DNA of 41,308 bases from Acidovorax sp. CF316 (GCF_000276605.1 NZ_AKJX01000168.1:1-41308), one strand, 5' to 3'; numbered from the stretch's first letter, positions 9,525-18,910 are shown. Numbers and translations: made by a program. The notes: generated by a model from the letters alone, not told the origin.

Positions 9525-10481
9525 CTAGCCGCCGGTGTCGCGCTCCATGGCGCGGCGGTGGCGTTCGACGAATTCCTGGTAGGTGTCGATGCCGCGCAGC
9601 TGCAGGATGGTGTTGCGCACGGCGGCTTCGACCAGCACGGCGATGTTGCGGCCGGCCACCACCTGGATCACCACCTTGAGCACGGGCACACCCAGCACGT
9701 CCTGGGTAAGCGGCTCATAGGGCAGGCGCTCGTAGTCGCGCTCCAGCGTTTCCTTGCGCACCAGGTGCACGATGAGCTTCAGGCGCATCTTGCGGCGCAC
9801 GGCCGTCTCGCCAAAGATGGCGCGGATGTCCAAGAGGCCGATGCCGCGCACTTCCAGCAGGTTCTGCAGCAGCTCGGGGCACTTGCCCTCGATGGTGGTC
9901 TGGTTGATGCGGAACAGGTCCACCGCGTCGTCGGCCACCAGGCCGTTGCCGCGCGAGATCAGCTCCAGGCCGAGTTCGCTCTTGCCCAGGCCCGATTCGC
10001 CGGTGATCATCACGCCCAAGCCCAGGATGTCCATGAACACGCCGTGCATGGTCGTGCGGTCGGCGAAGTGCTTGGACAGGTAGGCCCGCAGCACGTCGAT
10101 CACGAAGGCCGAGGACTCGTGCGTGGAGAACATCGGGATCTGCGCGCGCTCGCACATCGACACCAGCGCATCGGGCGCGGTCTGGTTGTCGGCCAGCACC
10201 AGCACCGGCGGCTCCAGCGTCACGATGCGGGCGATGCGGCGCTTGCAGTCGTCGGGGGAGGCATTGCTCAGGTAGGCGATCTCGCGCTCGCCCAGGATCT
10301 GCACCCGGTAGGGATGGATGTAGTTGAGGTAGCCGACCAGGTCGGCGCCCGAGCGGGCGGAGCGTACCGCCACTTCGTCGAAGCGGCGCTCGGAGGCACC
10401 GAGGCCCGCAACCCACTCCCATTTCAGGGCGCTGCGGAATTCCTCGAACAGGACGTCGGCGCTGACAACATTGGGTTTCAC
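9525..10481 (-). CDS. hprK: HPr kinase/phosphorylase
   Basis: Bifunctional enzyme that phosphorylates and dephosphorylates a serine on HPr-like phosphocarriers. The 318-aa protein has the N-terminal HprK domain (residues 1-130), HGVFMDILG with the conserved His146, the Walker A loop GESGLGKS (161-168), DDAVDLF, and the family signature [11 protein letters not shown] (210-220). The start is a GTG, since no upstream in-frame ATG exists and the family N-terminus follows; no strong ribosome site is visible. It lies 36 bases downstream of ptsN on the same strand. In betaproteobacteria HprK and PtsN belong to the nitrogen PTS rather than a sugar-uptake system. Confidence 0.96.
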   Translation of the reverse strand: MKPNVVSADVLFEEFRSALKWEWVAGLGASERRFDEVAVRSARSGADLVGYLNYIHPYRVQILGEREIAYLSNASPDDCKRRIARIVTLEPPVLVLADNQTAPDALVSMCERAQIPMFSTHESSAFVIDVLRAYLSKHFADRTTMHGVFMDILGLGVMITGESGLGKSELGLELISRGNGLVADDAVDLFRINQTTIEGKCPELLQNLLEVRGIGLLDIRAIFGETAVRRKMRLKLIVHLVRKETLERDYERLPYEPLTQDVLGVPVLKVVIQVVAGRNIAVLVEAAVRNTILQLRGIDTYQEFVERHRRAMERDTGG

Positions 10482-10517
10482 GGCAAGGATGCGGGGGAAT
10501 GCGCGGTGCCGCGCAGG

Positions 10518-10985
10518 TCAGGCGGCCTGGGTGGACTGCCAGCCGGCGATCATGCCGTGCAGCTCGGCCGCATCGGTGCTGGCCTTGAGCTTTTCGCGCA
10601 GCACCGAGTCGCTCAGCAGCTCGGCGATCTCCGAGAGGATCTCCAGGTGCTTCTGGGTCGCGGCCTCGGGCACCAGCAGGAAGATCAGCAGCGCCACCGG
10701 CATTTCGTCCGGGGCGTCGAAACCGATGGGGTGGGCCAGCTGGAACACCGCCGCCATGGGCGCCTTGAGGCCCTTGATGCGGCCATGCGGGATGGCCACG
10801 CCATGGCCCAGGCCCGTCGAGCCCAGGCGCTCGCGCGCGAAGAGACTGTCGGTGATCAGGGCACGCGAGAGCCCGTGCTGGCTCTCGAACAGCAGACCCG
10901 CCTCTTCAAAAGCACGCTTCTTGCTGGTGGAGTCCACGCTCACAAGCACTTGGGCGGGAGGCAGGATGGAGGCGAGTCGGTTCAT
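10518..10985 (-). CDS. ptsN: nitrogen-PTS EIIA component
   Basis: EIIA-Ntr is a phosphoacceptor that regulates metabolism, for example potassium and nitrogen responses, and transports nothing itself. The 155-aa protein starts MNRLASILPPAQVLVSVDSTSKK, typical of PtsN. The phosphorylated histidine sits in LGHGVAIPHGRI. Domain length is normal. The ATG at 10985 is preferred to an upstream non-ATG start. An intrinsic terminator lies between hpf and ptsN, so ptsN and hprK need their own promoter. Confidence 0.95.
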   Translation of the reverse strand: MNRLASILPPAQVLVSVDSTSKKRAFEEAGLLFESQHGLSRALITDSLFARERLGSTGLGHGVAIPHGRIKGLKAPMAAVFQLAHPIGFDAPDEMPVALLIFLLVPEAATQKHLEILSEIAELLSDSVLREKLKASTDAAELHGMIAGWQSTQAA

Positions 10986-10999
10986 GGTCAGAGGTAACA

Positions 11000-11005
11000 A
11001 TTATG
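11000..11005 (-). promoter_or_regulatory. candidate -10 element for ptsN-hprK
   Basis: CATAAT on the minus strand lies 15 bases upstream of the ptsN ATG and downstream of the hpf terminator, where a promoter is needed. No good -35 is seen, so the call is tentative. Confidence 0.35.
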
Positions 11006-11045
11006 CACATATTGGCAAAAACCCTGAGCAATTTACAAGGGGCCA

Positions 11046-11071
11046 CAAAAAAACCGCCTCCAGGGGCGGTT
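11046..11071 (-). terminator. rho-independent terminator after hpf
   Basis: On the minus strand the stem AACCGCC-CCTGGA-GGCGGTT is followed by a run of T residues. It lies 23 bases past the hpf stop and should separate hpf from ptsN. Confidence 0.88.
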
Positions 11072-11093
11072 GCTGTGGCCCGCAATGCAACGC

Positions 11094-11429
11094 TCAGGCG
11101 TGCATTTCGCGCTTGGCAGCTTCGTGGTGGTGGTCCTGCAGGCGGTCCTTGTGGCGCACCACCTGGCGGTCCATTTTGTCGACCAGCTCATCCACCGCAG
11201 CATACAGGTCGGAATGGGAGCTCTCGGCAAACAGGTCGTTGCCCTTCACATGGATATTGCATTCCGCTCGCTGGCGCTTTTCCTTTTCCTTTTGCTTCTC
11301 TACTGTCAGCAGCACCTTGACGTCTACTACTTGGTCGAAATGGCGATTGATCCGGTCCAGCTTGGTTGTCACATAACTGCGCAGTGCTGGGGTAACTTCG
11401 AGGTGGTGACCGCTGATCGTCAAGTTCAT
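11094..11429 (-). CDS. hpf: ribosome hibernation promoting factor
   Basis: Small protein of the HPF/RaiA family that binds the 30S decoding region and drives ribosome dimerisation in slow growth. The 111-aa product begins [20 protein letters not shown] and has the beta-alpha-beta-beta-beta-alpha layout with [35 protein letters not shown]. It is of the short type, slightly longer than E. coli HPF because of a His-rich tail ([18 protein letters not shown]). An AGGAGA ribosome site lies about 8 bases before the ATG. In many proteobacteria it sits between rpoN and ptsN; here an MFS gene occupies the upstream side, so rpoN is not adjacent. Confidence 0.95.
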   Translation of the reverse strand: MNLTISGHHLEVTPALRSYVTTKLDRINRHFDQVVDVKVLLTVEKQKEKEKRQRAECNIHVKGNDLFAESSHSDLYAAVDELVDKMDRQVVRHKDRLQDHHHEAAKREMHA

Positions 11430-11520
11430 AAATAAGTCTCCTGTGGCTCTCGGTGGAACAAATGCCGCCCTGGATCAGAGGGCCGGCCCGGCGAACTTGG
11501 ATGCATCCATTGACGGGTTC

Positions 11521-11549
11521 ACTATGCCCCTGCTGTCATCGAAATGCAA
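11521..11549 (-). promoter_or_regulatory. candidate sigma-70 promoter for hpf
   Basis: Minus-strand TTGCAT (11544-11549) and CATAGT (11521-11526) are separated by 17 bases, each matching four of six consensus positions. The start site would lie near 11515, giving a leader of about 85 bases. Confidence 0.4.
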
Positions 11550-11659
11550 TCCCATACCGCCCCTGCCCAATGGGTTATGCCCGGCGAGGTGCCAGCGGCC
11601 CGAAAAGGGCGCACAATGGCTGAGTTGGCAGGGGCAGCCCGCCCCACAGGAGCCACGCC

Positions 11660-12895
11660 TCAGGCCTTGCCTGCAGGCCCCGGCGCTGCGCCATGCAGCA
11701 CCAGCCGCCCCACCACCACGATGGACAGCACGCTGGCAACGGTGCCCACCACCGCAGCCATCCAGTAGCCCTGTACCAGCCCCTGGGCATCGCGGCTGAT
11801 CAGCACGCCCCCCACCAGCGAAGCCACGCCCATGGCCGCGGACTGCACCGAGGCATTGAGCGTCATGAACGTGCCGCGCAGCTGCGGGTTGGCGGCCGAG
11901 GTGATGATGGCCATGCCGGGGATCATGCGCCCGCTCATGAAGGCGAACATCAGCGTGGACACCGTGAGCACCACCCACAGCGGCACCCCATGCACCGTGG
12001 TGATGCCGAGCAGGCACGGCCCCACCGCCAGGGCCAGCCAGCGGAAAGTGCGGACCTTGCCGCGCGCATCCGTCAGGCGCCCGAACAGGCGCGCCGTGAA
12101 CAGGGTGACCACGCCGCCGCACAGGTAGATCAGCGGCACCTGGTCGGTGCGCACGCCGGCATTGGCCTGCATGTAGATGGTGATGTACGGGATCACCGTG
12201 AAGCCGGTGAACATCAGCAGGCCCGAGAACACGAAGGCCCGGCGGTGGTTGGCGTCCCTGAGCACCTCGGCGATGCCGCCCAGGGCCGTGCGCTGCTGGC
12301 CTGCCGCCAGGTGGGCATCCATGGTGGGCAGGGTGCGCGCGGCAAACACCAGCAGCAACAGGCACATCGCGGCAATCGCGAAGAACGGCATGTGCCAGCC
12401 CCCGTACTCGGCGAACACCAGCCCCAGCGGCACCCCGGCCACCGTGGACACCGAGAACGAGGTCATCACGATGCCCATGGCCCGCCCGCGCCGCTCGAAG
12501 GGAACCACATCGGCCACGACGGTCTGGCACAGGGCCGAGAGCACGCCGCCGAACATGCCGGCCAGCACGCGCGCCACCATCAGCGTGGCGTAGGTGGGCG
12601 CCAGGCCGCAGGCCAGCGTGGCCAGGCCGAACAGCGCATACAGCGCCAGCAGCAGGCGCTTGCGGCCGAAGCGGTCGATGTAGGTCGAGGCCAGCAGCCC
12701 CGAGACACCGGCCGACAGCGTGTACGCCGACACCAGCAGGCCGAACTGGGCATCGCTGATGGCGAAGATGCGCGTGAGCTGCGGGCCCAGCGGCATCATG
12801 ATCATGAAATCCAGGATGTGCGTGAACTGCACGCCCGCCAGGGTCAGGAGCAGCCACAGTTCGCGGCGGGGAGAAAGGGGATGGGACGTGGGCAC
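11660..12895 (-). CDS. MFS transporter (DHA1-like)
   Basis: Inner-membrane major facilitator protein of about 411 aa with twelve apparent hydrophobic segments. Motif A-like sequence [14 protein letters not shown] lies in the loop between segments 2 and 3, and a motif C-like glycine/proline helix ([22 protein letters not shown]) in segment 5 is usual for drug:proton antiporters and arabinose-efflux-like permeases. The substrate is unknown. The start is uncertain: GTG at 12895 puts a short hydrophilic N-terminus before the first membrane helix; a TTG at 12964 would add 23 unlikely residues. The gene is divergent from purC and stands alone. Its position beside hpf replaces the rpoN neighbourhood expected in relatives. 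Confidence 0.85.
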   Translation of the reverse strand: MPTSHPLSPRRELWLLLTLAGVQFTHILDFMIMMPLGPQLTRIFAISDAQFGLLVSAYTLSAGVSGLLASTYIDRFGRKRLLLALYALFGLATLACGLAPTYATLMVARVLAGMFGGVLSALCQTVVADVVPFERRGRAMGIVMTSFSVSTVAGVPLGLVFAEYGGWHMPFFAIAAMCLLLLVFAARTLPTMDAHLAAGQQRTALGGIAEVLRDANHRRAFVFSGLLMFTGFTVIPYITIYMQANAGVRTDQVPLIYLCGGVVTLFTARLFGRLTDARGKVRTFRWLALAVGPCLLGITTVHGVPLWVVLTVSTLMFAFMSGRMIPGMAIITSAANPQLRGTFMTLNASVQSAAMGVASLVGGVLISRDAQGLVQGYWMAAVVGTVASVLSIVVVGRLVLHGAAPGPAGKA

Positions 12896-13098
12896 AAGGG
12901 ATTGCCGGCAAGGGCATGGTGAAAGCGAGCCCGGCAGTGTGCCGTCCCTCGAAGGGCCCCACAAGCCCCTGCCGACCGGAGCATCGGCCCCGGCGCGTAA
13001 AATCGGCTTGCTGTACAGAGAACGTGGCCGCGCGGGTGCGCGCCCTCCCCTTCCCCAGGCCTGACCGCAGCGGACATCGACTGCCCCACACCGACACC

Positions 13099-14019
13099 AT
13101 GACCCAGCCCAGCTCCAACGCCCTGCACACCTCCGCCCTGACCTCGCTGCCCCTGCTGGCGCGCGGCAAGGTGCGCGACAACTACGCCGTGGGCGACGAC
13201 CGCATCCTGATGGTGGCCAGCGACCGCCTTTCGGCCTTCGACGTGATCATGGGCGAGCCCATCCCCGGCAAGGGCGAGCTGCTCACGCAGATGGCGCTGT
13301 TCTGGTTCGACAAGCTCGGCCACATCTGCCCCAACCACCTGACGGGCGACGCCCCCGAGAGCGTGGTCACCCCGGCCGAGGCCCCGCAGATCCGCGGCCG
13401 CTCGATGCTGGTGCAGCGCCTGCAACCCATCCCGGTCGAGGCCGTGGTGCGCGGCTACCTGGCCGGCAGCGGCTGGAAGGAGTACCAGGAGTCGCGCTCG
13501 GTCTGCGGCGTGCCCCTGCCCGAAGGCCTGACCAATGCAGCCAAGCTGCCAGCGCCCATCTACACCCCGGCCGCCAAGGCCGCAGCCGGCGAGCACGACG
13601 AGAACATCACCTTCGAGCGCACGGTGGAGATGATCGGCCTGCCGCTGGCCACGCAGATCCGCGACCTGAGCATCGCCATCTACCAGGCCGCGGCGGAGAT
13701 CGCGCTGACCAAGGGCATGATCATTGCCGACACGAAATTCGAGTTCGGTCTGGCACCCGATGGCACCCTGGTGCTGATGGACGAGGTGCTCACGCCCGAC
13801 AGCTCGCGCTACTGGCCTGTGGAAGGCTATGAAGCGGCGCTCGCCGCCGGCCAGAACCCGCCAAGCTACGACAAGCAGTTCGTGCGCGACTGGCTGGAGC
13901 AGGCCCAGGTCAACGGCAAGCCCTGGGACAAGACCCCACCCTCTCCGCGCCTGCCGCGCGAGGTGATCGAAAAGACCGCGGCCAAGTACCGCGAGGCGCT
14001 GGAACGGTTGGTCGGCTGA
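13099..14019 (+). CDS. purC: phosphoribosylaminoimidazole-succinocarboxamide synthase
   Basis: PurC (SAICAR synthetase) joins aspartate to CAIR with ATP in purine synthesis. The 306-aa protein has [31 protein letters not shown] (the N-terminal ATP-binding strand region), [14 protein letters not shown], and [11 protein letters not shown] followed by [15 protein letters not shown], both PROSITE-type signatures. Length fits the larger PurC form found in yeast and many betaproteobacteria. The ATG is chosen where the family N-terminus begins; no clear Shine-Dalgarno is present. A TAAAAT hexamer about 100 bases upstream (13001-13006) may be a -10. A terminator follows. Confidence 0.96.
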   Translation: MTQPSSNALHTSALTSLPLLARGKVRDNYAVGDDRILMVASDRLSAFDVIMGEPIPGKGELLTQMALFWFDKLGHICPNHLTGDAPESVVTPAEAPQIRGRSMLVQRLQPIPVEAVVRGYLAGSGWKEYQESRSVCGVPLPEGLTNAAKLPAPIYTPAAKAAAGEHDENITFERTVEMIGLPLATQIRDLSIAIYQAAAEIALTKGMIIADTKFEFGLAPDGTLVLMDEVLTPDSSRYWPVEGYEAALAAGQNPPSYDKQFVRDWLEQAQVNGKPWDKTPPSPRLPREVIEKTAAKYREALERLVG

Positions 14020-14040
14020 CACCCGTCCCGGTTCCTGCAA

Positions 14041-14068
14041 CAAAAAAGGCTCCCTGGGGAGCCTTTTT
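14041..14068. terminator. bidirectional rho-independent terminator
   Basis: The stem AGGCTCCC/GGGAGCCT is flanked by an A-run on the left and a T-run on the right, so it works on both strands. It lies between the convergent ends of purC and the thioredoxin-TPR gene. Confidence 0.9.
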
Positions 14069-14080
14069 GCATGGTGCCGG

Positions 14081-14986
14081 TCAGCTGAGCACGACGCTCG
14101 ACAGGCGGCGGCGGTACGTGGCCACCACCGGGTCGTCCGGCGGGATCTGGCCGTCGGCCACCTTGGCCTTGGGCTGCTCGATGATCTCCAGGATGGCGAC
14201 GTAGGTCTTGCGCGCCACTTCTTCGCCCCAGGCCTTGTCGCGCATCAGGATCTCGAGCAGTTCGTCCATGGCGTCGGTCCAGCGCTGCTCGGTGATGAGC
14301 CAGCGCGCATGGGCCAGGCGGGCGTCGAAGTCGCGCTTGCTGACCGCGATCCTGGCCTCGAACGCGGACGTGTCGCCCGCGCCTTCGGTGGTGGCCACGG
14401 TGTCGATGGCGTCCATCCAGACCTTGAGCGCGGCGATCTTGCGCGAATTGGGGGCCTTGGCGATCACCGGGGCGAACGCCACCTTGGCATCGTCATCGCG
14501 GCCCAGCTGCAGCAGCAGCTTGACGTAGTCGAAGCGCGCGTCGTCATTGCCCGGGTCGGTGGCCACGGCATGCTGCAGCTTCTCCAGCGCGGTGCCGGTG
14601 TCGCCTTCTGCCAGGGCCTCCAGGGCTTCTTCTTCCTGCTCCTCGGCTTCCAGGACCTCGGCCGTGGGCACATGCTTGTCGAGGAATTCGCGCACCTGGC
14701 CCTCGGGCAGGGCGCCCATGAAGCCGTCCACGGGCTGGCCGTTCATGAGCAGCACGCAGGTCGGAATGCTGCGGATGCCGAACATGCCGGCCAACTGCTG
14801 CTCCTGGTCGGAGTCGATCTTGGCGAGCTTGAAGCGGCCGTCGTACTCGGTTTCCAGCTTCTCCAGCACCGGACCGAGGGACTTGCAGGGGCCGCACCAG
14901 GGCGCCCAGAAATCCACCAGCACGGGCACTTCCATCGAGGCGGCAATCACCTCGGCTTCAAAATTTTCTACGGTGACGTCAATCAT
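14081..14986 (-). CDS. cnoX: thioredoxin-TPR protein, CnoX (YbbN) type
   Basis: The 301-aa protein has an N-terminal thioredoxin fold (residues 1-110) and a C-terminal TPR-like helical domain (about 120-301). This is the architecture of CnoX/YbbN, a chaperedoxin that protects proteins from oxidative aggregation and hands them to GroEL. The active site is WCGPC (Cys31, Cys34), a full redox-active pair, whereas the E. coli protein lacks the first cysteine. The conserved cis-proline is in RSIPTCVLL. The ATG at 14986 begins MIDVTVENFEAEV. It is divergent from purE. The symbol is given by architecture; a general thioredoxin name would also be defensible. Confidence 0.85.
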   Translation of the reverse strand: MIDVTVENFEAEVIAASMEVPVLVDFWAPWCGPCKSLGPVLEKLETEYDGRFKLAKIDSDQEQQLAGMFGIRSIPTCVLLMNGQPVDGFMGALPEGQVREFLDKHVPTAEVLEAEEQEEEALEALAEGDTGTALEKLQHAVATDPGNDDARFDYVKLLLQLGRDDDAKVAFAPVIAKAPNSRKIAALKVWMDAIDTVATTEGAGDTSAFEARIAVSKRDFDARLAHARWLITEQRWTDAMDELLEILMRDKAWGEEVARKTYVAILEIIEQPKAKVADGQIPPDDPVVATYRRRLSSVVLS

Positions 14987-15095
14987 GGTCGGGGGCCCAG
15001 GGCCGGTGAAGCAAGTTGGCGCTATTTTGGCGCATTGAAACAACCCCGTCGCGGGGGGGCCATCGCAAATCGTAAAATCGGGGGTTCCACCTACA

Positions 15096-15127
15096 GCGTT
15101 CCGGCGGGCTCACGCCCACCGGAGCGC
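15096..15127 (+). other. long hairpin in the purE leader
   Basis: A 14-position stem with one mismatch and one G-U pair (GCGTTCCGGCGGGC / GCCCACCGGAGCGC) closes a four-base loop. It ends 13 bases before the purE ATG. A TAAAAT hexamer at 15073-15078 could be the -10, which would place the hairpin in the 5' leader. A role in translation control is possible but not shown. Confidence 0.55.
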
Positions 15128-15140
15128 CTCCACACACACC

Positions 15141-15638
15141 ATGAAACCCATCCAGATCGGCGTGGTCATGGGCTCCAGCAGCGACTGGGAGACCATGCAG
15201 CATGCAGTGCAGATTCTTGAGCAATTCGGCATTTCCCACGAGGCGCGCGTGGTGTCGGCACACCGCATGCCCGACGACATGTTCGCCTATGCCGAAGCCG
15301 CCGCCGGCCGGGGCCTCAAGGCCATCATCGCCGGTGCCGGCGGCGCCGCCCACCTGCCAGGCATGATCGCCGCCAAGACCACGGTGCCCGTGCTGGGCGT
15401 GCCGGTGGCCAGCCGCCACCTGCAGGGCGTGGATTCGCTGCACAGCATCGTGCAGATGCCCAAGGGCATTCCCGTGGCGACCTTCGCCATCGGCACGGCC
15501 GGCGCCGCCAACGCGGCCCTGTTCGCGGTGGCGCTGCTGGCCAGCGAGAGCCCCGAGCTGCGCCAGCGCCTGGAAGCCTTTCGCGCCGAGCAGACCGAAG
15601 TGGCGCGCAACATGACCCTGCCCCCGGCTGCTGCATGA
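15141..15638 (+). CDS. purE: N5-carboxyaminoimidazole ribonucleotide mutase (class I PurE)
   Basis: PurE converts N5-CAIR to CAIR in purine synthesis. The 165-aa protein has the class I signature: [12 protein letters not shown] (phosphate-binding loop), [13 protein letters not shown] with the catalytic His, [16 protein letters not shown], and [36 protein letters not shown]. Length is normal. The next gene, purK, starts inside its stop codon (ATGA), so the enzymes are made together and act in sequence. The start codon lies after a strong leader hairpin. Confidence 0.97.
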   Translation: MKPIQIGVVMGSSSDWETMQHAVQILEQFGISHEARVVSAHRMPDDMFAYAEAAAGRGLKAIIAGAGGAAHLPGMIAAKTTVPVLGVPVASRHLQGVDSLHSIVQMPKGIPVATFAIGTAGAANAALFAVALLASESPELRQRLEAFRAEQTEVARNMTLPPAAA

Positions 15639-16804
15639 CCACGCTTTCTGCCCCCCTCCTGCCGGGCGCCACGTTGGGCGTCCTGGGCGGCGGCCAGCTG
15701 GGCCGCATGTTCGTGCACACGGCCCAGGCCATGGGCTACTTCACGGCCGTGCTCGATGCCGACCCGACCAGCCCCGCAGGCTTGGTGAGCCACCACCACA
15801 TCCAGACCGGCTACGAGGACGCGGCCGGCCTGGCCGAACTGGCCCGCGTGGCCGATGCCGTGACCACGGAGTTCGAGAACGTGCCCGCCACCGCCCTGGC
15901 GGCGCTGGGCGCGCTGCGCCCGGTGTCGCCCGCTGCGGGTGCCGTGGCCGTGGCCCAGGACCGCGCGCAGGAAAAGGCCCATTTCGTGCGCTGCGGCGTG
16001 CCCTGCGCGCCCTATGCAGTGATCGAGACGGCCGAGCAACTGGCTGCCGTCTCGCCAGACCTGCTGCCGGGCATTCTCAAGACCGCCCGCATGGGCTACG
16101 ACGGCAAGGGCCAGGTGCGCGTAAAGACCAGCGCCGAGCTCGCCGCCGCCTGGGATTCCGTGGGCCAGGTGGCCTGTGTGCTCGAAAAGATGCTGCCGCT
16201 GGCGCTCGAATGCTCGGTCATCGTCGCGCGCGGTGCCGATGGCGCCTGCGTGCACCTGCCGGTGCAGCGCAACCTGCACCGCGAAGGCATCCTTGCCGTG
16301 ACCGAGGTGCATGCCGGCAACCTGCCCGACGCACTGGCCCGCCAGGCCATCGCCGGTGCCGTCTCGATCGCAGCCGGTCTCTCGTACGTGGGCGTGCTGT
16401 GCGTGGAATTCTTCGTGCTGCAGGACGGCAGCCTGGTGGTCAACGAGATCGCCCCACGCCCGCACAACAGCGGCCACTACAGCCAGAACGCCTGCGACGT
16501 CTCGCAGTTCGAGCTGCAGGTGCGCACCATGGCCGGCCTGCCGCTCACCCAGCCGCGCCAGCACAGCCCGGCGGTGATGCTCAACCTGCTGGGCGACCTG
16601 TGGTTTGCCGCCGACGGCAGCGCGCAGACGCCACCCTGGGCCCAGGTGCTGGCCCTGCCCGGCACCCACCTGCACCTGTACGGCAAGCGCGACGCCAAGC
16701 CCGGGCGCAAGATGGGGCACCTGAACATCACGGCCGACAGCGCCGATGCCGCGCGCGCCACCGCCCTCCAGGCCGCGGCCCTGCTGGGCATTGCGCCCTT
16801 CTGA
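15635..16804 (+). CDS. purK: N5-carboxyaminoimidazole ribonucleotide synthase
   Basis: PurK uses ATP and bicarbonate to make N5-CAIR from AIR. The 389-aa ATP-grasp protein has the N-terminal [11 protein letters not shown] dinucleotide-like motif, FENVPATAL, the ATP-grasp segment [14 protein letters not shown], the VCVEF-type metal region ([13 protein letters not shown]) and [25 protein letters not shown]. Length is normal. It overlaps purE by 4 bases. The next gene, a Sua5 homologue, starts 19 bases later on the same strand, so the three may form one transcript. Confidence 0.97.
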   Translation: MTTLSAPLLPGATLGVLGGGQLGRMFVHTAQAMGYFTAVLDADPTSPAGLVSHHHIQTGYEDAAGLAELARVADAVTTEFENVPATALAALGALRPVSPAAGAVAVAQDRAQEKAHFVRCGVPCAPYAVIETAEQLAAVSPDLLPGILKTARMGYDGKGQVRVKTSAELAAAWDSVGQVACVLEKMLPLALECSVIVARGADGACVHLPVQRNLHREGILAVTEVHAGNLPDALARQAIAGAVSIAAGLSYVGVLCVEFFVLQDGSLVVNEIAPRPHNSGHYSQNACDVSQFELQVRTMAGLPLTQPRQHSPAVMLNLLGDLWFAADGSAQTPPWAQVLALPGTHLHLYGKRDAKPGRKMGHLNITADSADAARATALQAAALLGIAPF

Positions 16805-16823
16805 CCGGCCCGGACCGCATTCC

Positions 16824-17840
16824 ATGATCCTCGACGGCAAGCAGCCCGAATCCATCGCCGCCGCCGCCCGCGCGGTGCGCAGCGGCGCCCTGCTGGGCCT
16901 GCCCACCGAAACGGTGTATGGCCTGGCAGCGGACGCCAGCAGCGATGCGGCCGTGGCCCAGATCTTTGCCGCCAAGGGGCGGCCCAGCGACCACCCGCTG
17001 ATCGTGCACGTGGCCGATGCCTCGGGCATTGCCCATTTCGCCAGCGAGGTGCCGGCCTTTGCGCAGGCCCTGGTCGACGCGTTCTGGCCCGGGCCACTGA
17101 CCATCATCCTGCCGCGCCGCCCTGGCGTGGCCACGGCCGCCACCGGCGGCCAGGACAGCGTGGGCCTGCGTTGCCCGGCCCATCCCGTGGCACATGCCTT
17201 GCTGACCGCGTGCGCAGCCCCCGGCGATGGCAGCGAGCTCGGTGGCCCGCCCGTGTGGGGCGTGGCAGCCCCCAGTGCCAACCGGTTCGGCCGCGTGAGC
17301 CCCACCACCGCCCGGCATGTCGCCGACGAGCTGGGGGAGGACCTGCTGGTGCTCGATGGCGGCCCCTGCGGGGTGGGGATCGAGTCGACCATCGTCGACT
17401 GCACGCGCGGCATGCCGGTGCTGCTGCGCCCGGGCGCCATCACGCGCGCCCAGATCGCCCGCGCCTGCGGCATCGCCCCGCTGTCCAAGGAAGACCTGCC
17501 CGCGCACACGCCGCGCGCCTCGGGCACGCTGGAAGCCCACTACGCGCCCAACGCCAAGGTGCGGCTGATGGATGCCAAGGCCCTGCAGACGGGCCTGGAC
17601 CTGCTCGGTGCCGACGCCGCCAACATGGCCATCTATGCCCGCACGGCCTTGCGCACGCGCTCGTCCAGGCTGGTCATGCGCCGCATGCCCGATGATGCGT
17701 CGGCCACTGCCCAGCAGCTCTTTGCCGTGCTGCGCAGCTTCGACGATGCCGGAGTCAAGCTGATCTGGATCGAAGCCCCGCCCGCCACCCCGGAATGGGA
17801 GGGCGTGCGCGACCGCCTGCAGCGCGCCGCAGCAGCCTGA
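16824..17840 (+). CDS. L-threonylcarbamoyladenylate synthase (Sua5 type)
   Basis: Makes threonylcarbamoyl-AMP from threonine, bicarbonate and ATP, the first step of tRNA t6A37 modification. The 338-aa protein has the YrdC domain (residues 1-210) with LLGLPTETVYGLAADA, KGRPSDHPL, FWPGPLTIIL, VGLRCPAHPVA and APSANRFGRVSPTTA. It also has a C-terminal Sua5 domain (about 225-338), the long form rather than the short TsaC. The ATG at 16824 begins MILDGKQPE. Another t6A enzyme, TsaB, is encoded 8 kb away in the window. TsaC2 or ywlC would be acceptable names; I leave the symbol empty. Confidence 0.92.
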   Translation: MILDGKQPESIAAAARAVRSGALLGLPTETVYGLAADASSDAAVAQIFAAKGRPSDHPLIVHVADASGIAHFASEVPAFAQALVDAFWPGPLTIILPRRPGVATAATGGQDSVGLRCPAHPVAHALLTACAAPGDGSELGGPPVWGVAAPSANRFGRVSPTTARHVADELGEDLLVLDGGPCGVGIESTIVDCTRGMPVLLRPGAITRAQIARACGIAPLSKEDLPAHTPRASGTLEAHYAPNAKVRLMDAKALQTGLDLLGADAANMAIYARTALRTRSSRLVMRRMPDDASATAQQLFAVLRSFDDAGVKLIWIEAPPATPEWEGVRDRLQRAAAA

Positions 17841-17869
17841 GCACAAACATAGCCGCACTGTGACAATGC

Positions 17870-17900
17870 TTTACATGGCTTGACATGGCGTCGTTAAACT
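17870..17900 (+). promoter_or_regulatory. candidate promoter for the GDSL-like lipoprotein gene
   Basis: TTTACA (17870-17875) and TAAACT (17895-17900) are separated by 19 bases; reading the -10 as TTAAAC gives 18. A TTGACA at 17879-17884 lies too close to pair with it. The region is visibly AT-richer than its surroundings and ends just before the ribosome site GGAGA. Confidence 0.4.
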
Positions 17901-17925
17901 AACCCCCCATTTTCTGGAGAAATAC

Positions 17926-18882
17926 ATGGCAGCAAATTGGATGCGCCGCACCGTACTGGTGGCCGCATGCGCGTCGGCCGCATTGCTTGCGGCCTGCGGT
18001 TCGAGCACGACGGAGTCGGCTTTCAACCCTGAACGCCTGGTGGCCTTTGGCGACGCTTACAACGACGTCGGCCAGAAGGGAACGCGCTACTCGGTCAACG
18101 ATGGCAGCGTGAACAACTGGACGCTGCAGATCGCTTCGCGCTACGGCAAGACGCTGGCTGCATCGGCTGTGGCCGGCGGCCGCAGTTATGCCGTGGGCAA
18201 TGCCCGCGTGGCGATCAAGCCCGATGCCGCGGGTGTGGCGACCACGCCCACCGTGACCGAGCAGATCGACACCTTCCTGGCCGCCGGCGGCGTCACCACA
18301 GGCGACCTGATTGTCATCAACGGCGGCCCGAGCGACGTGATCGCCGGCATGGCCGCCGTGACGGCCGGCACCCAGAGCACCACCGACATGGTGGCCGCTG
18401 CGCGCAAGGCCGGCCAGGACCTGGCCACCCAGGTGCGCCGCCTGGTCGCTGCGGGCGCCAAGAACGTGGTCGTCACCGGCACCTACGACCTGGGCAAGAC
18501 GCCCTGGGCCAAGACCATCAACCGTGAAGCCCTGCTCAGCGATGCCAGCAGCCGCTTCAACGAAGGCCTGCTGGTGAGCATCGTCGACCTGGGTGCCAAC
18601 GTGCTCTACGTGGACTCGGCCTACTACGTGAACCTGTATGTCGGCACCCCTGCCAACTACGGCTTCAACAACGCCACCACGCCCGTGTGCACCTCGCTGG
18701 ACACGGCCAACGGCATCGGCATCGGCGCCGGCCAGGTCAACTCGGCCCTGTGCACGCCCTCGACCCTGCTGACGGGTGCCAACCAGGACTCCTACGTGTT
18801 CGCCGACAGCGTCTACCTGACGCCCAACGCCCACCGCCAGTTCGGCAACTACGCCTACGACCGCCTGCGCGCGCGCTGGTAA
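17926..18882 (+). CDS. GDSL/SGNH-family lipoprotein lacking catalytic residues
   Basis: The 318-aa product has a signal sequence with lipobox LAAC (Cys24) and the SGNH-hydrolase layout. Block I reads FGDAYNDVG, so the nucleophile Ser is Ala44. Block II glycine is kept in AVAGGRSYA. Block III reads NGGPSDV, with Ser136 where the Asn normally sits. The C-terminal DxxH reads D294-S-V-Y297, so the catalytic His is Tyr. Three of the four SGNH catalytic or oxyanion positions are therefore changed, and ester hydrolysis by the usual mechanism is not expected. The frame is intact with normal codon bias, so the gene looks maintained. GGAGA precedes the ATG by 6 bases. An intact paralogue lies 2 kb away. 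A binding or scaffold role is possible; the function is unknown. Confidence 0.82.
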   Translation: MAANWMRRTVLVAACASAALLAACGSSTTESAFNPERLVAFGDAYNDVGQKGTRYSVNDGSVNNWTLQIASRYGKTLAASAVAGGRSYAVGNARVAIKPDAAGVATTPTVTEQIDTFLAAGGVTTGDLIVINGGPSDVIAGMAAVTAGTQSTTDMVAAARKAGQDLATQVRRLVAAGAKNVVVTGTYDLGKTPWAKTINREALLSDASSRFNEGLLVSIVDLGANVLYVDSAYYVNLYVGTPANYGFNNATTPVCTSLDTANGIGIGAGQVNSALCTPSTLLTGANQDSYVFADSVYLTPNAHRQFGNYAYDRLRARW

Positions 18883-18910
18883 GCCGCGCTGCGGCCGAGA
18901 CGGCCCCAAG

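Noticed and set aside
11590..11640. A TGGCAC-like sequence upstream of hpf considered as a sigma-54 promoter
   Set aside because: The matching TTGC half at the required spacing is missing; a sigma-70-like pair fits better.
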